The notes: generated from the letters alone by a model not told the origin. A stretch of 64,000 nt of DNA from an uncultured Verrucomicrobiota bacterium (GCA_903821635.1 CAIJLV010000138.1:1-64000); one strand, 5' to 3'; numbered from the stretch's first letter, positions 42,885 through 52,058 are shown. Made by a program: numbers and translations.

Positions 42885-42912
42885 GAGCCCCGGAGGCCGG
42901 GGCTCAAAATTT
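42885..42912. terminator. Bidirectional terminator between thrC and the nuclease gene
   Basis: The nine-base stem GAGCCCCGG / CCGGGGCTC with an AGG loop is followed by AAAATTT. It lies six bases after the thrC stop and overlaps the stop of the convergent minus-strand gene. Base composition allows termination in either direction. Confidence 0.6.
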
Positions 42913-43443
42913 CCAGTCCACACCCACGCTGAGCACGGCGCCGAAGCGGTTTTTGTAGAACAATTGCCGCTGCTGCACGCCGAACTCGTGGACGAGTTTG
43001 GTCAACTTTACGTCGAAACAGCAGTATTCGGCGATCTCCAGCATCTTGCCTTGGCGGAACCATTCCAGCGCTTGGAGTCCATCGCCGGTTTTGCTCAATC
43101 CGAAGGTCGCTTCGGCAATGGCGTCCAGACCGAGCCGATGCCCCAGCTTGTCCTTGAGGTCGATCAGCATGTCCAGCGACGGCAGTTGGGTGAGATCCAT
43201 GACGGTGTAACCGTGCAGCACTTCGAAGTCGAACCGCACATGGTTGAAGCCGACCACGAGGTCCGCACGTTGGAGTTCCCGCAGCAGGTCATTGACCTCG
43301 GGTTCGCCGTAAATCCGGTAGCCGCTCCGGGCCGTCGAATACGTCACCCCCAGGCTCATTTTCATGTCACGAATTTTGCTCCAGCCACCGACTTCCTCGG
43401 CGGATTTCTGCGTCTCCAAATCGAAGTAAACGATGTTCCTCAC
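42904..43443 (-). CDS. DEDD-type 3'-5' exonuclease-like protein (RNase H fold, YprB-like)
   Basis: The 179-residue product has the acidic motifs of DEDD nucleases: FDLETQ at residues 7-12, VVGFNHVRFDFEVL (about 63-76), and a C-terminal YCCFDVKLTKLV carrying the last Asp. It resembles the ribonuclease H-like domain of the YprB family. The substrate is unknown; it is likely a cytosolic nucleic-acid nuclease. It is monocistronic and convergent with thrC. Confidence 0.8.
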   Translation of the reverse strand: MRNIVYFDLETQKSAEEVGGWSKIRDMKMSLGVTYSTARSGYRIYGEPEVNDLLRELQRADLVVGFNHVRFDFEVLHGYTVMDLTQLPSLDMLIDLKDKLGHRLGLDAIAEATFGLSKTGDGLQALEWFRQGKMLEIAEYCCFDVKLTKLVHEFGVQQRQLFYKNRFGAVLSVGVDWKF

Positions 43444-43491
43444 GCGGCGCCCCGAGTGTGCGAAGAAGCTGGCGCCACAACAAGCCTCGGG

Positions 43492-44463
43492 TCAGGGGCC
43501 GGGGTTTTCTCCGCCGGGCGACCGGCTTGATTCCAAAGCGATTCGCAAGGCCCGGGCCGCCGCCAAAGCCTCCCGGGCGGCCGCGACCGTGGCTGGAGTC
43601 GGGGGGGCTGAAAAGTTGAGACCCGGGGCCGAAAGCTCCTCGGGATCGCCGAGCCCGGTGGCGCGGTATTGCCGGAGGCGTTCGAGGATCAGATCCCGAA
43701 TTTCTGACGCGTTGCCGACGCCGTGAAAGCAACCGACGTGGAGTGAATGGCTAGCTCGGGGATGGCCCGGTTGACCGCCCCCGCCGCCGGCCGATTCGAC
43801 CCGAAGGTCGGCCAGCCCGAGCCACCGTTGGATGGGGCCTTGGGTGACGGTGACCTGTTGCAGATTGGCGAAGCTCATCGTCATTTCCCCCACACTCCAA
43901 ACCCCGGACCGGATACGCAGGCTGCGATCGGTGACCATATACCAGCGTTGTTCGTAATCGAGTCGTAGCACCGTGTAACTGACGAACGCCTGCCCGAGGA
44001 AAAAGCCGAACCCCACGAACTCAAGGGCCAGTAGAACGGGCACCGCCCAAGGCGGAAGTTCACTGATCACGCGCGCAGCCTCGACGGAGAACTCATTCCT
44101 CGTGCGTGCTTGCCGCTTCTGGGAGCGCCGTTCGGCAGGGGGGCTGGAGGTGCCTTCGGAGGGTGCCGAAACGCTGCTGCCAGCGTTTGTGCTGGCCCCC
44201 AGCACGGGTGCCGACGCGGCGGCCGTGGAGCGCTCGCTCTGCCATTTTACCCGGCCTAGGTTGAGCACGCTCAGCCAGAAAATGACGCCCGCCAAAGCAA
44301 GCACTTGGCTGCCGGTCCAAACTGCCAGTCGCAACCGAAGGTAATTGGGCGCAGCGCGAAAAATCTGCACCGATTCAGGCTGGCCGGCGGGTGGTTGCGG
44401 CTCGGGTGGCACCTTCAGCAGTGCGAGGACGAGCTGTCGGCTTTTCTTAAGCATGCGGTTCAT
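43492..44463 (-). CDS. Membrane protein with bacterial PH domain (YdbT-like)
   Basis: This roughly 323-residue membrane protein has two hydrophobic helices near the N-terminus (LRLAVWTGSQVLALAGVIFW, and another at PPWAVPVLLALEFVGFGFFL). A bacterial PH (DUF304/bPH_2) domain follows, with the characteristic RSLRIRSGVWSVGEMTMSFA and NLQQVTV. Between the helices lies a low-complexity Ser/Arg linker. ATG 44463 overlaps the end of the upstream PH-domain gene by 17 bases; ATG 44454 is an alternative. Such paired PH membrane proteins (YdbS/YdbT type) occur widely, and their function is not well defined. Confidence 0.82.
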   Translation of the reverse strand: MNRMLKKSRQLVLALLKVPPEPQPPAGQPESVQIFRAAPNYLRLRLAVWTGSQVLALAGVIFWLSVLNLGRVKWQSERSTAAASAPVLGASTNAGSSVSAPSEGTSSPPAERRSQKRQARTRNEFSVEAARVISELPPWAVPVLLALEFVGFGFFLGQAFVSYTVLRLDYEQRWYMVTDRSLRIRSGVWSVGEMTMSFANLQQVTVTQGPIQRWLGLADLRVESAGGGGGQPGHPRASHSLHVGCFHGVGNASEIRDLILERLRQYRATGLGDPEELSAPGLNFSAPPTPATVAAAREALAAARALRIALESSRSPGGENPGP

Positions 44464-45034
44464 CCGGAGAAGCAGTTGGACGGTCGCCCCAAGCGGCCCG
44501 CACGGCGCGCAGTTCGACGGCGAGCTCACGCAGAGCGACGGCCAGTTCATCGGTGACCTCGGCTGGCGGAACTGGGGGTGGGCTGGTGGCGGTGGAAACC
44601 GGGTTGATGCCGCGCATTTTGGAGTAAAGGAAGTCGCGGACGGATTCGAACTCCTTGATCCCTTCGAGGGTCATTTCCGCGGCCGCGTTGCCGCTGGCGG
44701 TCTGGATCATGATGCGGGCGAGGCCAAGCCAGCGTTCCACCACATTGGACTGGAGGTGGATGTCTTGGATGCGGGCGTAGTTGAGCACGATCTGGCGGCG
44801 CCAGAGCACGCCCCAGCTCATGGAGACCCCTTCTTCGGTGAAGCGGTAACGCAGCGTGCGATAACGGAAGTAAAAGTAAGGCAGCAGCACGGGGGCCGCC
44901 GGAAGGAGGACGAGCCCGTTGAGCAGGTAATACGTCCATAGGCTCCGGTGGGGACGTTCGAGTTGCTGGATCGCGGCCTCGTCGCAGTGGGGCTTCACGG
45001 AGGCAAGCTGGCTCCGGTCGCCGTCCAAAGGCAA
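44447..45034 (-). CDS. Membrane protein with bacterial PH domain (YdbS-like)
   Basis: This 195-residue protein has one long hydrophobic hairpin (LWTYYLLNGLVLLPAAPVLL) followed by a PH domain: the RYRFTEEGVSMSWGVLWRRQ strand pair, YARIQDIHLQSNVVERWLGL, and a final strand with a helix. The C-terminal 50 residues are Pro-rich, then helical (RELAVELRAVRAA). It overlaps the downstream PH-domain gene and forms a two-gene operon. Confidence 0.85.
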   Translation of the reverse strand: MPLDGDRSQLASVKPHCDEAAIQQLERPHRSLWTYYLLNGLVLLPAAPVLLPYFYFRYRTLRYRFTEEGVSMSWGVLWRRQIVLNYARIQDIHLQSNVVERWLGLARIMIQTASGNAAAEMTLEGIKEFESVRDFLYSKMRGINPVSTATSPPPVPPAEVTDELAVALRELAVELRAVRAAWGDRPTASPDEPHA

Positions 45035-45115
45035 GTGGCTGGCTGGTTTGCAAATTCTTCAACTTGCGCCTCAACCCTACCTCCCCGTATCAAAATCGCC
45101 CCGGGAACAGGTGCG

Positions 45116-46294
45116 ATGATCTTTAATACGTTTTCCTACTTTCTGCTGTTCCTGTTGCCGGCGGCAGTCCTGTTCCGCTGCGTCTCCCCGAACTGGCGAG
45201 CGCCGCTGCTGGGGCTTTCCGGCGCGGCTTTCTATATTTTCTTTTCGCTCACCGCCGTCGGCGGCGTGGCCGGAGCTTGCTGCTTGGCCGTGTTTCTCTG
45301 GGAAGCGCTTTTCAGCCGGCTTTACCGCCGCGGTTCGGTGTGGTGCGTGGTGGGCATCGTCCAAGCCTTGGTCGTCTTGTTGATCTTCAAATACTGGAAT
45401 TTCCTCGTCCGGGTGATCCCTGGTCTGCCGGAAAACTGGCACTGGAGTGGGGCGTTTCTGCCGCTCGGAATCTCATTTTTTACCTTCGAATTCATCCATT
45501 TTGCGCGCGATCGCCGGCTCGGGAAAGCAGAGGCGGGGGGCTTCTGGGAATACTTCGCGTTCATCCTGTTCTTTCCCACCATGGTGGCTGGCCCCATCAA
45601 GCGGTATCAGGACTTCTTGCCAGCGCTGCGAAATCCCTCCCCAGACTGGGCCCGGGATTGGGAACGGGGGCTGACGCGGATTCTGGCCGGTTTGGTGAAG
45701 AAGTTTGCCATCGCCGACGTGCTGACGGCCTTCACTGGGCATCTAAACGGGGCTGACATCATGCAGGCGGAACGCTGGGTGTTGCCGTTGTGGATCTTGG
45801 CTTATGGCTTCCAGATTTACGCCGATTTTTCGGCCTACTCCGACCTTGCCATTGGATCGGCGAGATTGTTTGGGCTGCCCGTAAAGGAGAATTTCGATTG
45901 GCCCATTCTGCAAACCAACATCGCTGAGTTCTGGAGCCATTGGCACATGTCATTGACCCGTTGGCTAACGGACTACGTGTTCATTCCACTGGGCGGATCG
46001 CGGGTGCCGCTGCCGCGGGTCTACCTGAATGTCGTCGCCACCCTGCTCATCAGCGGCTTGTGGCACGGGGCGGGGCTGAACTTTGTCGTGTGGGGTTTGT
46101 GGCATGGTGTGGCCCTCGCAATCCATCGGTGGTGGTCCCACCGAGGCCCCAAGTCAGAGGCGCCCCCGGGAAAGCTCCGGCTGATCGGGGCGTGGACGCT
46201 GACCTTTCTTTGCGTCAACTTAGGCTGGGTCTGGTTTGCCATGGATATTTCCACCGCCATGCTGTTCTTACGGCGACTTTTTTGGGGCGCATGA
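45116..46294 (+). CDS. MBOAT-family O-acyltransferase (AlgI/DltB-like)
   Basis: The 392-residue polytopic enzyme moves acyl groups across the inner membrane onto an envelope polymer. It has the AlgI signature PTMVAGPIKRYQDFLPA, then FWSHWHMSLTRWLTDYVFIP, and the catalytic His in SGLWHGAGLNFVVWGLWHG. About ten hydrophobic segments are visible. ATG 45116 begins the first helix (MIFNTFSYFLLFLLPAAVLF). Its stop overlaps the start of a 61-aa microprotein gene (ATGA). The acceptor polymer is unknown. The gene set (MBOAT, microprotein, SGNH, deacetylase) suggests acylation of an exopolysaccharide or similar glycan. Confidence 0.95.
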   Translation: MIFNTFSYFLLFLLPAAVLFRCVSPNWRAPLLGLSGAAFYIFFSLTAVGGVAGACCLAVFLWEALFSRLYRRGSVWCVVGIVQALVVLLIFKYWNFLVRVIPGLPENWHWSGAFLPLGISFFTFEFIHFARDRRLGKAEAGGFWEYFAFILFFPTMVAGPIKRYQDFLPALRNPSPDWARDWERGLTRILAGLVKKFAIADVLTAFTGHLNGADIMQAERWVLPLWILAYGFQIYADFSAYSDLAIGSARLFGLPVKENFDWPILQTNIAEFWSHWHMSLTRWLTDYVFIPLGGSRVPLPRVYLNVVATLLISGLWHGAGLNFVVWGLWHGVALAIHRWWSHRGPKSEAPPGKLRLIGAWTLTFLCVNLGWVWFAMDISTAMLFLRRLFWGA

Positions 46295-46476
46295 GGCACT
46301 GGTTCCAACAATTCAAGTGGTGGGTCGAGTTTCTGGCAGGCGAAACCGATGAGCCCCCAACCGGCTTGCCTCAGCGTGGCCGCTGGGCTCTGAGGGCGCT
46401 TTGGTGGGCGCTGCTAGCGGTCGTTGTCGCGGTCTTTTGCGGCCAGTCGTCGAAGTTCATCTACATCGATTTTTGA
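46291..46476 (+). CDS. DltX/DUF5989-like membrane microprotein of the MBOAT system
   Basis: The 61-residue product has an amphipathic N-terminus (MRHWFQQFKWWVEFLAG), one transmembrane helix (about residues 35-52, LRALWWALLAVVVAVFCG) and the extreme C-terminal motif KFIYIDF. DltX (next to DltB) and DUF5989 proteins (next to AlgI-like MBOATs) are small one-helix proteins ending in a similar F-I/V-Y-x-x-F motif. The Tyr of that motif has been proposed to carry the acyl group from the MBOAT to the SGNH enzyme. Its start overlaps the MBOAT stop, and the SGNH gene starts three bases after its stop. Confidence 0.85.
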   Translation: MRHWFQQFKWWVEFLAGETDEPPTGLPQRGRWALRALWWALLAVVVAVFCGQSSKFIYIDF

Positions 46477-46479
46477 CCC

Positions 46480-47451
46480 GTGACCACCCGGCGACAGTTT
46501 CTTACATCCGTGGCCCTCGCCGCCGGGCTTTTGCTCGCGGCCAATGTCGGGATTCGCTGGATGGCCCGAAATTCCAACCCGCGGCAACTGCTGCGGCAGA
46601 TTTCGCAGGGGACTTCGAATCAGGTTTTTGCCGTGGGAAATTCCGTGATGGCGGCGGGTTTTGACGCGGCGGCCTTCACTGCCAAGGCAGCGGCTGCCGG
46701 CGAGCCGTTGACGGCCTTCAATGCGGGGCTGGGCGCGACCGGACCGATCCAGCACCTGCTGATTACCCGAGCCATCCTCCGCGCTCACCCGGAGGCCCAA
46801 AGCATTGTCTATGGCTTCTTTGACTTCATGCTCACTCAGCCGGTTCAGGAAGATTGGCGACTCCTGTTCGGCAATAACGCGATGGTCTTCTACACCGAGC
46901 CCGCCATCGCGGCCCGCCATGAAACTTCGAGTGCGTTCGGCCGGTGGGCGTTTCAAGTAGTCGGTGGGATTCCCATGTTTGCCGAGCGCGGCGCGATCTG
47001 GGCGCGGGTCGAACAATTGCGGCGCGATTTGGGCCAACTGGGCCTGCCGCCCGCGGCGGTGAATCGTTTTGGTCGGGTGGAAGATTTTTCCCCGGTTGAA
47101 AATACCACCGAAGGCTCAAGGCGGGTGCGCACGGTTGAGAATGTCGCGAGCGACGTCCCGCTCGCTTCACCGGTGGTTGAGCTGCTGGGACAAGCCCGCG
47201 AACGAAACGTTAAAGTTTGGGTCGTTTCGGTCCCGATGCCAGCGGCGCATCGTAAGCACTACGCTTCGCCGGAATGGCAGGCCTATTTTACCCTGCTGCG
47301 CGGAAAATTGGCCGCCCACGGGGCCGAGCTGATTGATGCCAGCGATTGGGTGGCTGACGATGCCTTGTTCATGGACGCGCTCCATTTGGGGCCGGAGGGA
47401 GCAATTCGATTCAGCCTCCGACTTGCCGAAACAATCGGCGCCCACCGATGA
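46480..47451 (+). CDS. SGNH-hydrolase-like protein (DltD/AlgJ-type partner of the MBOAT)
   Basis: The 323-residue protein is anchored by an N-terminal helix (FLTSVALAAGLLLAANVGIR). It contains SGNH blocks: FAVGNSVMAAGFDA with the likely nucleophilic Ser (about residue 53), FNAGLGATGPIQH (Gly/Asn blocks), and a C-terminal DALHLGPEG with the Asp-x-x-His pair. It would transfer the acyl group to the polymer in the periplasm. The start is GTG at 46480, three bases after the microprotein stop. A PIG-L deacetylase gene follows after 53 bases. Confidence 0.85.
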   Translation: MTTRRQFLTSVALAAGLLLAANVGIRWMARNSNPRQLLRQISQGTSNQVFAVGNSVMAAGFDAAAFTAKAAAAGEPLTAFNAGLGATGPIQHLLITRAILRAHPEAQSIVYGFFDFMLTQPVQEDWRLLFGNNAMVFYTEPAIAARHETSSAFGRWAFQVVGGIPMFAERGAIWARVEQLRRDLGQLGLPPAAVNRFGRVEDFSPVENTTEGSRRVRTVENVASDVPLASPVVELLGQARERNVKVWVVSVPMPAAHRKHYASPEWQAYFTLLRGKLAAHGAELIDASDWVADDALFMDALHLGPEGAIRFSLRLAETIGAHR

Positions 47452-47504
47452 TCCCGCCGGCGCGCCCACTTTTTTAGCAACCGCACTCAGGCTCAACTTA
47501 TCGC

Positions 47505-48362
47505 ATGAATCCCTACGCAACGCTCGTTTCCGAATACGCCCGGTTCTTCCGCGAAGGCAAAGATTATCCACTGGGCGGGTTTGCCCCGGCTCCCAATCCT
47601 CCGCTGCCCGTGGGCGCGCCCAACGCGCTCATCTTTTCGCCGCATCCCGACGACGAATGCATCATCGGGGCGTTACCGTTGCGGCTCCGGCGGGAAGCCG
47701 GGTGGAACGTCATCAATGTTGCGGTCACTCAGGGTAGCGCCAAGGCCCGGCAGGCCGAGCGCTTGGCTGAATTGACCGAAGCGTGCAGGTATATTGGTTT
47801 TGGTTTGCTTCAGACCGCGCCCGCCGGCTTGGAAAAGGTGACGCCTAAGTGTCGGGCGGAAGAGCCGGTTGTGTGGTGCCGCATGGTGCAAGTGATTGCT
47901 GATATTTTGGCAGCCGAGCAGCCCCGGGCGATTTTCTTCCCGCATGAAGTGGACTGGAATGGCACCCACATCGGCGTGCATTTCCTCGTGCTGGATGCCT
48001 TGGCGTCGCTCGGTTCCCAGCTGACGACTTATCTGGTGGAGACGGAGTATTGGGGCCAGATGCCGCGGCCCAATCTCATGGTGGAAGTCGGCGAGCAGGA
48101 CTTGATTGATCAAGTGACCGGCACCTCGTTCCACGTCGGTGAGGTGCGGCGCAATCCCTTCCACCTGCTTTTACCCGCTTGGATGCAGGATAACGTTCGC
48201 CGGGGCGGGGAACTGGTGGGGGGCCAAGGGGGAGCAGCCCCTAATTTCGGGTTCGCGACCCTTTACCGCCTCCAAGTGTGGCGCGACGGGCGGGTGCAGG
48301 AAGTTCAAGCGGGCGGGCGAAATCTGGGCGTGGCCGAAAATCCGGCAGGTCTGTTTGCGTAG
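47505..48362 (+). CDS. PIG-L family (LmbE-like) deacetylase
   Basis: The 285-residue metal-dependent deacetylase has the zinc motif FSPHPDDE (about residues 45-52) and the later HIGVH pair (about 155-159). Members remove acetyl groups from N-acetylglucosamine-type sugars. Co-orientation with the MBOAT-SGNH genes suggests work on the same glycan or its precursor, as an inference. It lacks a signal peptide, so it should be cytosolic. Confidence 0.9.
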   Translation: MNPYATLVSEYARFFREGKDYPLGGFAPAPNPPLPVGAPNALIFSPHPDDECIIGALPLRLRREAGWNVINVAVTQGSAKARQAERLAELTEACRYIGFGLLQTAPAGLEKVTPKCRAEEPVVWCRMVQVIADILAAEQPRAIFFPHEVDWNGTHIGVHFLVLDALASLGSQLTTYLVETEYWGQMPRPNLMVEVGEQDLIDQVTGTSFHVGEVRRNPFHLLLPAWMQDNVRRGGELVGGQGGAAPNFGFATLYRLQVWRDGRVQEVQAGGRNLGVAENPAGLFA

Positions 48363-48660
48363 GCAAATTGCCGCCTCTAGTTCGGGATTCGGGGTGTGGC
48401 AGTCGATGTTTTTGGGGAGACTCCCACGTGGGGTCTGAAGGCTACCGGTTGGCCTCTTCGGAGGCTCCCGGACGATCAGTTCACTGCACTGAGCCGCACC
48501 GCGTTTTGAACCCCGGGGAAATCTGGGCGTGACGGTCTGAGCGCCCAAGCTTCTTCCCGAGATGACGGGCGGCCCAATTGGGTTTAGGGCGGGCGATTTT
48601 GCCACTAAAAAGGAGGCAACCCAGAGCTACTACCCGGGCCACTTGAGTCAATCATCCAAC
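48363..48660. other. Non-coding stretch between the deacetylase and the prepilin gene
   Basis: I see no gene in these 300 bases. The words GAAATCTGGGCGTG (also at 48318) and GGGGAGACTCCCACGTGGGG suggest further dispersed repeat material, but I cannot assign it to a family. Confidence 0.4.
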
Positions 48661-48690
48661 AAAAAAGGGCACCCCTGCGGGTGCCCTTGG
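48661..48690 (-). terminator. Intrinsic terminator of the prepilin gene
   Basis: On the minus strand GGGCACCC, a four-base loop and GGGTGCCC are followed by TTTTTT. This is a classic Rho-independent terminator 17 bases after the prepilin stop codon. Confidence 0.9.
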
Positions 48691-48706
48691 TAAGCAGTCG
48701 AAGCGA

Positions 48707-49507
48707 TTACTTCTTGGGGAAGAGCAACTGCTGGTCGCCACCGGCTTGCACCGCGTCGCGGAGCTGGTCAGCCAAACGGCCACCGGTCACCTGCTGGACG
48801 GAACCATCACCCAAAAGGAGGTTGCCCGCGGTCTGGTGAATCTTGTTGTCATAGGAGGCCCTGACCGAAATCGCGGCGTTGGCGTTGGCCGGAGCCTTCA
48901 AGGTCAGGATCGACGTCACCTTGGTGTAATCGAAGGTGGCCGGGGTCATGATGATGCCAACCGAGTTGGAGATGGAGATGTTGCGATCACCACCCAGAAT
49001 CGACTGGGGCTGCTCTTCCTGAGCGGACATGCCCAAGAAGTAGCTGATGGCCTTGTTGCCTTGGAAGGCATTGGTCCGGAGGATCGCTCCGAAGTTTGGT
49101 GCGATCTGGGTGTCAGAGTCCGAAGGGCAAGCCAAAATCTTGGGGGTGCTCAACTCGTTGGAGAGCGCCAAGAAGTGCACGAACACGCCGCCATTGAGCC
49201 AACTCGCGGTGGCCGAGAGGCCCGTGCCGCCATTCACCGTGGCGCCAGCTTGGGTGTTGTATTCCGCCGTGCCGCCTTCATTGGTGCTAATGCCCCAAGG
49301 GAATTGGCCATTGTTGTCCGTCGCGAAGATACGCAGGGCCAGACCGTGATTTTTGAGGTTGTTGACGCAGCTAATGCGGGAGGCTTTGGCCTTCGCCTTG
49401 GCGAGAGCCGGAAGAAGCATGCCTGCAAGGATCGCGATGATGGCGATCACGACGAGGAGTTCGATCAGCGTGAAGGCGCTGAAACGCTGTTTACGGAGAC
49501 GGTTCAT
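48707..49507 (-). CDS. H-X9-DG prepilin-type protein (second copy)
   Basis: The 266-residue product has the class III leader [20 protein letters not shown], with Glu at mature position 5, then [20 protein letters not shown]. Near the C-terminus [16 protein letters not shown] fits H-X9-DG. It has its own strong terminator and a possible own promoter. That fits an abundant monocistronic pilin or surface protein better than a minor component. ATG 49507 starts the canonical leader, while the open frame upstream to 49690 is unlike the family. Confidence 0.9.
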   Translation of the reverse strand: MNRLRKQRFSAFTLIELLVVIAIIAILAGMLLPALAKAKAKASRISCVNNLKNHGLALRIFATDNNGQFPWGISTNEGGTAEYNTQAGATVNGGTGLSATASWLNGGVFVHFLALSNELSTPKILACPSDSDTQIAPNFGAILRTNAFQGNKAISYFLGMSAQEEQPQSILGGDRNISISNSVGIIMTPATFDYTKVTSILTLKAPANANAAISVRASYDNKIHQTAGNLLLGDGSVQQVTGGRLADQLRDAVQAGGDQQLLFPKK

Positions 49508-49534
49508 AGGTGTTTTTGTGTGTGACGGAGCTAA

Positions 49535-49573
49535 GTTGCGCGACACTAGTGATCGCTCACTTTTTGTGTCAAC
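49535..49573 (-). promoter_or_regulatory. Candidate promoter of the second prepilin gene
   Basis: On the minus strand a perfect TTGACA box lies at 49572-49567. About 16 bases later comes ACTAGT, a weak -10 candidate, leaving a leader of about 40 bases. Only the -35 box is convincing. Confidence 0.35.
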
Positions 49574-49763
49574 GCCTTTCCACCCTTCCTCTAAGCAGTG
49601 CCAATGCCAGAGTCGGAAATTGCCTGGCCGAAGGCGAAAATGGGCTGATTTTGTCCGGCTGGCGTTTCCGAGCGTGTGAGTTTTGGACACCCTGCGTGAA
49701 GTTCACGCTCCCACCCGAATGTCCGCTTGCTCAGCCGTCGAACTTTGGGTTTATCGGCTCGCC

Positions 49764-52058
49764 ATGCGCCTTCGTAACCTGCTGTGGGTTTTCGTCTGTC
49801 TCAACTTCGTCAACTTGGATCTGCTCGGCCGCGACTTAAGCTCGCTGGGCCAACGGATTCACGGAACCCACCGTGCGCCTGGGGCGGTCACGGATGCCCC
49901 CTATCTACAGGAAGTGAGCCGCAAGGTTTCGTCCGCCGTCCCCCTCACCAGCGTCGCCCGGCACGGCGGTGAGGTCTTCGCTGGTTCGGCCAAGGGAGTA
50001 TTGCGGCTCGCCGGCCAACAGTTCGTGGTCGACGCGGCGCTGCCCCAGCTCGTCCAACGCCTCGTCACCACCCCGGGGAGTCTCTGGGCCATCACTTCAC
50101 CTGGCCTGCATCGACACGACGTTTCCGGCTGGAAACAGATCTCGTCGGCCGCGGTGACCGATGTCGCCGAGTTCCGCGGCGACGTGCTGGCCGCCGTCGG
50201 CAACCAACTCTGGCGTGCGCGGGGCGACGCCTTGGAACTGCTGTCCACGAACAAGGCGCGCTTCGGCCTCACGCGCCTCGTGCCGCACCATGAGACGCTC
50301 TACGTCCACGGCCCGGGCCGGCTCGCACCGTATGCGTTCGGCGCGTTCGGCGGCGTGGATGCCTACACTTGGCCGGCCGACCTGAACTGGGACTGGGGCA
50401 CGCTGCCGTCGCCGAACACCCGTGACGCGTTGAGCGTCGGCCCGGCGCTGTATCTCGCCACCGACCGCGGCCTCGGCGTGCTGCGCGGCATGTCGCTGAC
50501 CCAACTCCGCGGGGAGCAGGGCCTGCCGTTCGAGGACACGCTCTGCCTCGCCGCCGGCTTCACCAACGACTTGTGGATCGGCACCTCGCACGGCGCGATC
50601 CGGCACGTGGACGGCGACTTCCACTACTTCGCCGGCCAACGCTGGCTGCCGGGCGAACGCGTCAACGCCATTGCGGTGAGCGGCCGTTCTGTCTATCTCG
50701 CGACCGACCGCGGCCTGGGGATCATCGACTACGAACCCTACACGCTCGCGAAGAAGGCCGCTTACTACGAACGGCACCTGGAGGAATGGGGCCAGAAGCG
50801 CCTCGGCTTCGTGCACAAGCTGGAGTGGGACGCGCCGACCAAGGAATTCGTCCGCGAGGTCAGCGACAACGACGGCGGTTACACCGGCAACTACCTCGCC
50901 TCCCAATGCTACCGCTACGCCGTCACCCAGGATCCCGCCGCCCGGCGCGAGGCGACCAACACGTTCCACGCCCTCCGTTGGCTGGAGGCGATGAGCGGCA
51001 TTCCCGGTTTCCCGGCACGTTCCGTCTGGGCCAAGGGTGAGCGCGGACATCAGGCCGGTCACGGCTCGGGCAACTACGCCGCCGAGTGGCACGACACGGC
51101 GGACGGGAAGTTCGAGTGGAAGGGCGACACGTCGAGCGACGAACTGTGCTCCCTGTTCTATTCGTTCAGCCTGTTCCTCGAACTCGTCGCGCAGGGCGAT
51201 GAAGTCGCGCAGGCCAAGACGCACCTCGCGCGGGTCGCCACCCACCTGATCGAACACAAATGGCAGCTCGTGGATCTCGACGGCAAACCCACGCGCTGGG
51301 GGCGTTGGGATCCGGATTACTTCCTGACCGACGAGGGCAAATACGACCGCGGTCTCCAAGCGGTTGAGCTGCTCTCGTTCATCAAGACCGCCGAGGTCCT
51401 CACCGGTGAGCCCAAGTTCGCCGCCGCCTACCGTGAACTCGTGGCGCTCGGGTATCCCGGCTACACGCTGCGCGCACGGAACACCTTCCCGCCCGACAGC
51501 GTCCTGCACTTCCTCGATGAACTCGCCTTCTGGAGTTACTGGAACCTCCTCCGCTACGAGCAGGACCCGGAACTCCGCGCTCTCTACCGCCGTGGCTACG
51601 AACGCAGCCACGAAGTCGTTCGCGTGGAGCAGAACGCTTGGTTCAACTTCCTCTACGGCGCCCTGACCGGCCACGACTGCGAACCCGACCACGCCGTCGA
51701 ACACCTCCGCGGCTGGCCGCTGGATTTGCGCGCGTGGTCCTACCAGAACTCGCACCGCGCCGACCTCCGCACGCCGCCCGGCTACGTCGCGCTCAAGGGT
51801 GGCACGAAGACGTTCCCGCCCCGTGAAACCGAACCGCTCCGGCTCGACCACTGGCTCATGCAGGCCGACGGCGGCGCGGGCGGCAATGACGTGGTCGAAC
51901 CCAGCGGCTGGCTGCTCGCCTACTGGCTCGGCCGCTACCACGGTTTCATCGCCGCCCCGACCGCGACCGACCCGCAACTGCTCACCGTGGAGCACACCTA
52001 CGGCCACGAACTGGGCGCGAAACCGTATGTGGGGCCTGGAAGGCCGCCGGGATTTTGA
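49764..52058 (+). CDS. Large secreted protein: beta-propeller-like N-half and helical C-half
   Basis: The 764-residue product begins MRLRNLLWVFVCLNFVNLDL, a probable signal or anchor. Residues about 60-340 consist of short beta repeats such as GGEVFAGSAKGVLRLAG, ALYLATDRGLGVLRG, DLWIGTSHGAIRHVDG and SVYLATDRGLGIIDYE. These resemble the two-component-regulator propeller repeat. The remaining 400 residues are helical with aromatic motifs (DNDGGYTGNYLASQCYRYAV, THLIEHKWQLVDLDGKPTRW) and look like an alpha/alpha-toroid of the kind found in carbohydrate-active proteins. No catalytic motif can be named. The start was set at the first Met before the hydrophobic segment. Confidence 0.8.
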   Translation: MRLRNLLWVFVCLNFVNLDLLGRDLSSLGQRIHGTHRAPGAVTDAPYLQEVSRKVSSAVPLTSVARHGGEVFAGSAKGVLRLAGQQFVVDAALPQLVQRLVTTPGSLWAITSPGLHRHDVSGWKQISSAAVTDVAEFRGDVLAAVGNQLWRARGDALELLSTNKARFGLTRLVPHHETLYVHGPGRLAPYAFGAFGGVDAYTWPADLNWDWGTLPSPNTRDALSVGPALYLATDRGLGVLRGMSLTQLRGEQGLPFEDTLCLAAGFTNDLWIGTSHGAIRHVDGDFHYFAGQRWLPGERVNAIAVSGRSVYLATDRGLGIIDYEPYTLAKKAAYYERHLEEWGQKRLGFVHKLEWDAPTKEFVREVSDNDGGYTGNYLASQCYRYAVTQDPAARREATNTFHALRWLEAMSGIPGFPARSVWAKGERGHQAGHGSGNYAAEWHDTADGKFEWKGDTSSDELCSLFYSFSLFLELVAQGDEVAQAKTHLARVATHLIEHKWQLVDLDGKPTRWGRWDPDYFLTDEGKYDRGLQAVELLSFIKTAEVLTGEPKFAAAYRELVALGYPGYTLRARNTFPPDSVLHFLDELAFWSYWNLLRYEQDPELRALYRRGYERSHEVVRVEQNAWFNFLYGALTGHDCEPDHAVEHLRGWPLDLRAWSYQNSHRADLRTPPGYVALKGGTKTFPPRETEPLRLDHWLMQADGGAGGNDVVEPSGWLLAYWLGRYHGFIAAPTATDPQLLTVEHTYGHELGAKPYVGPGRPPGF

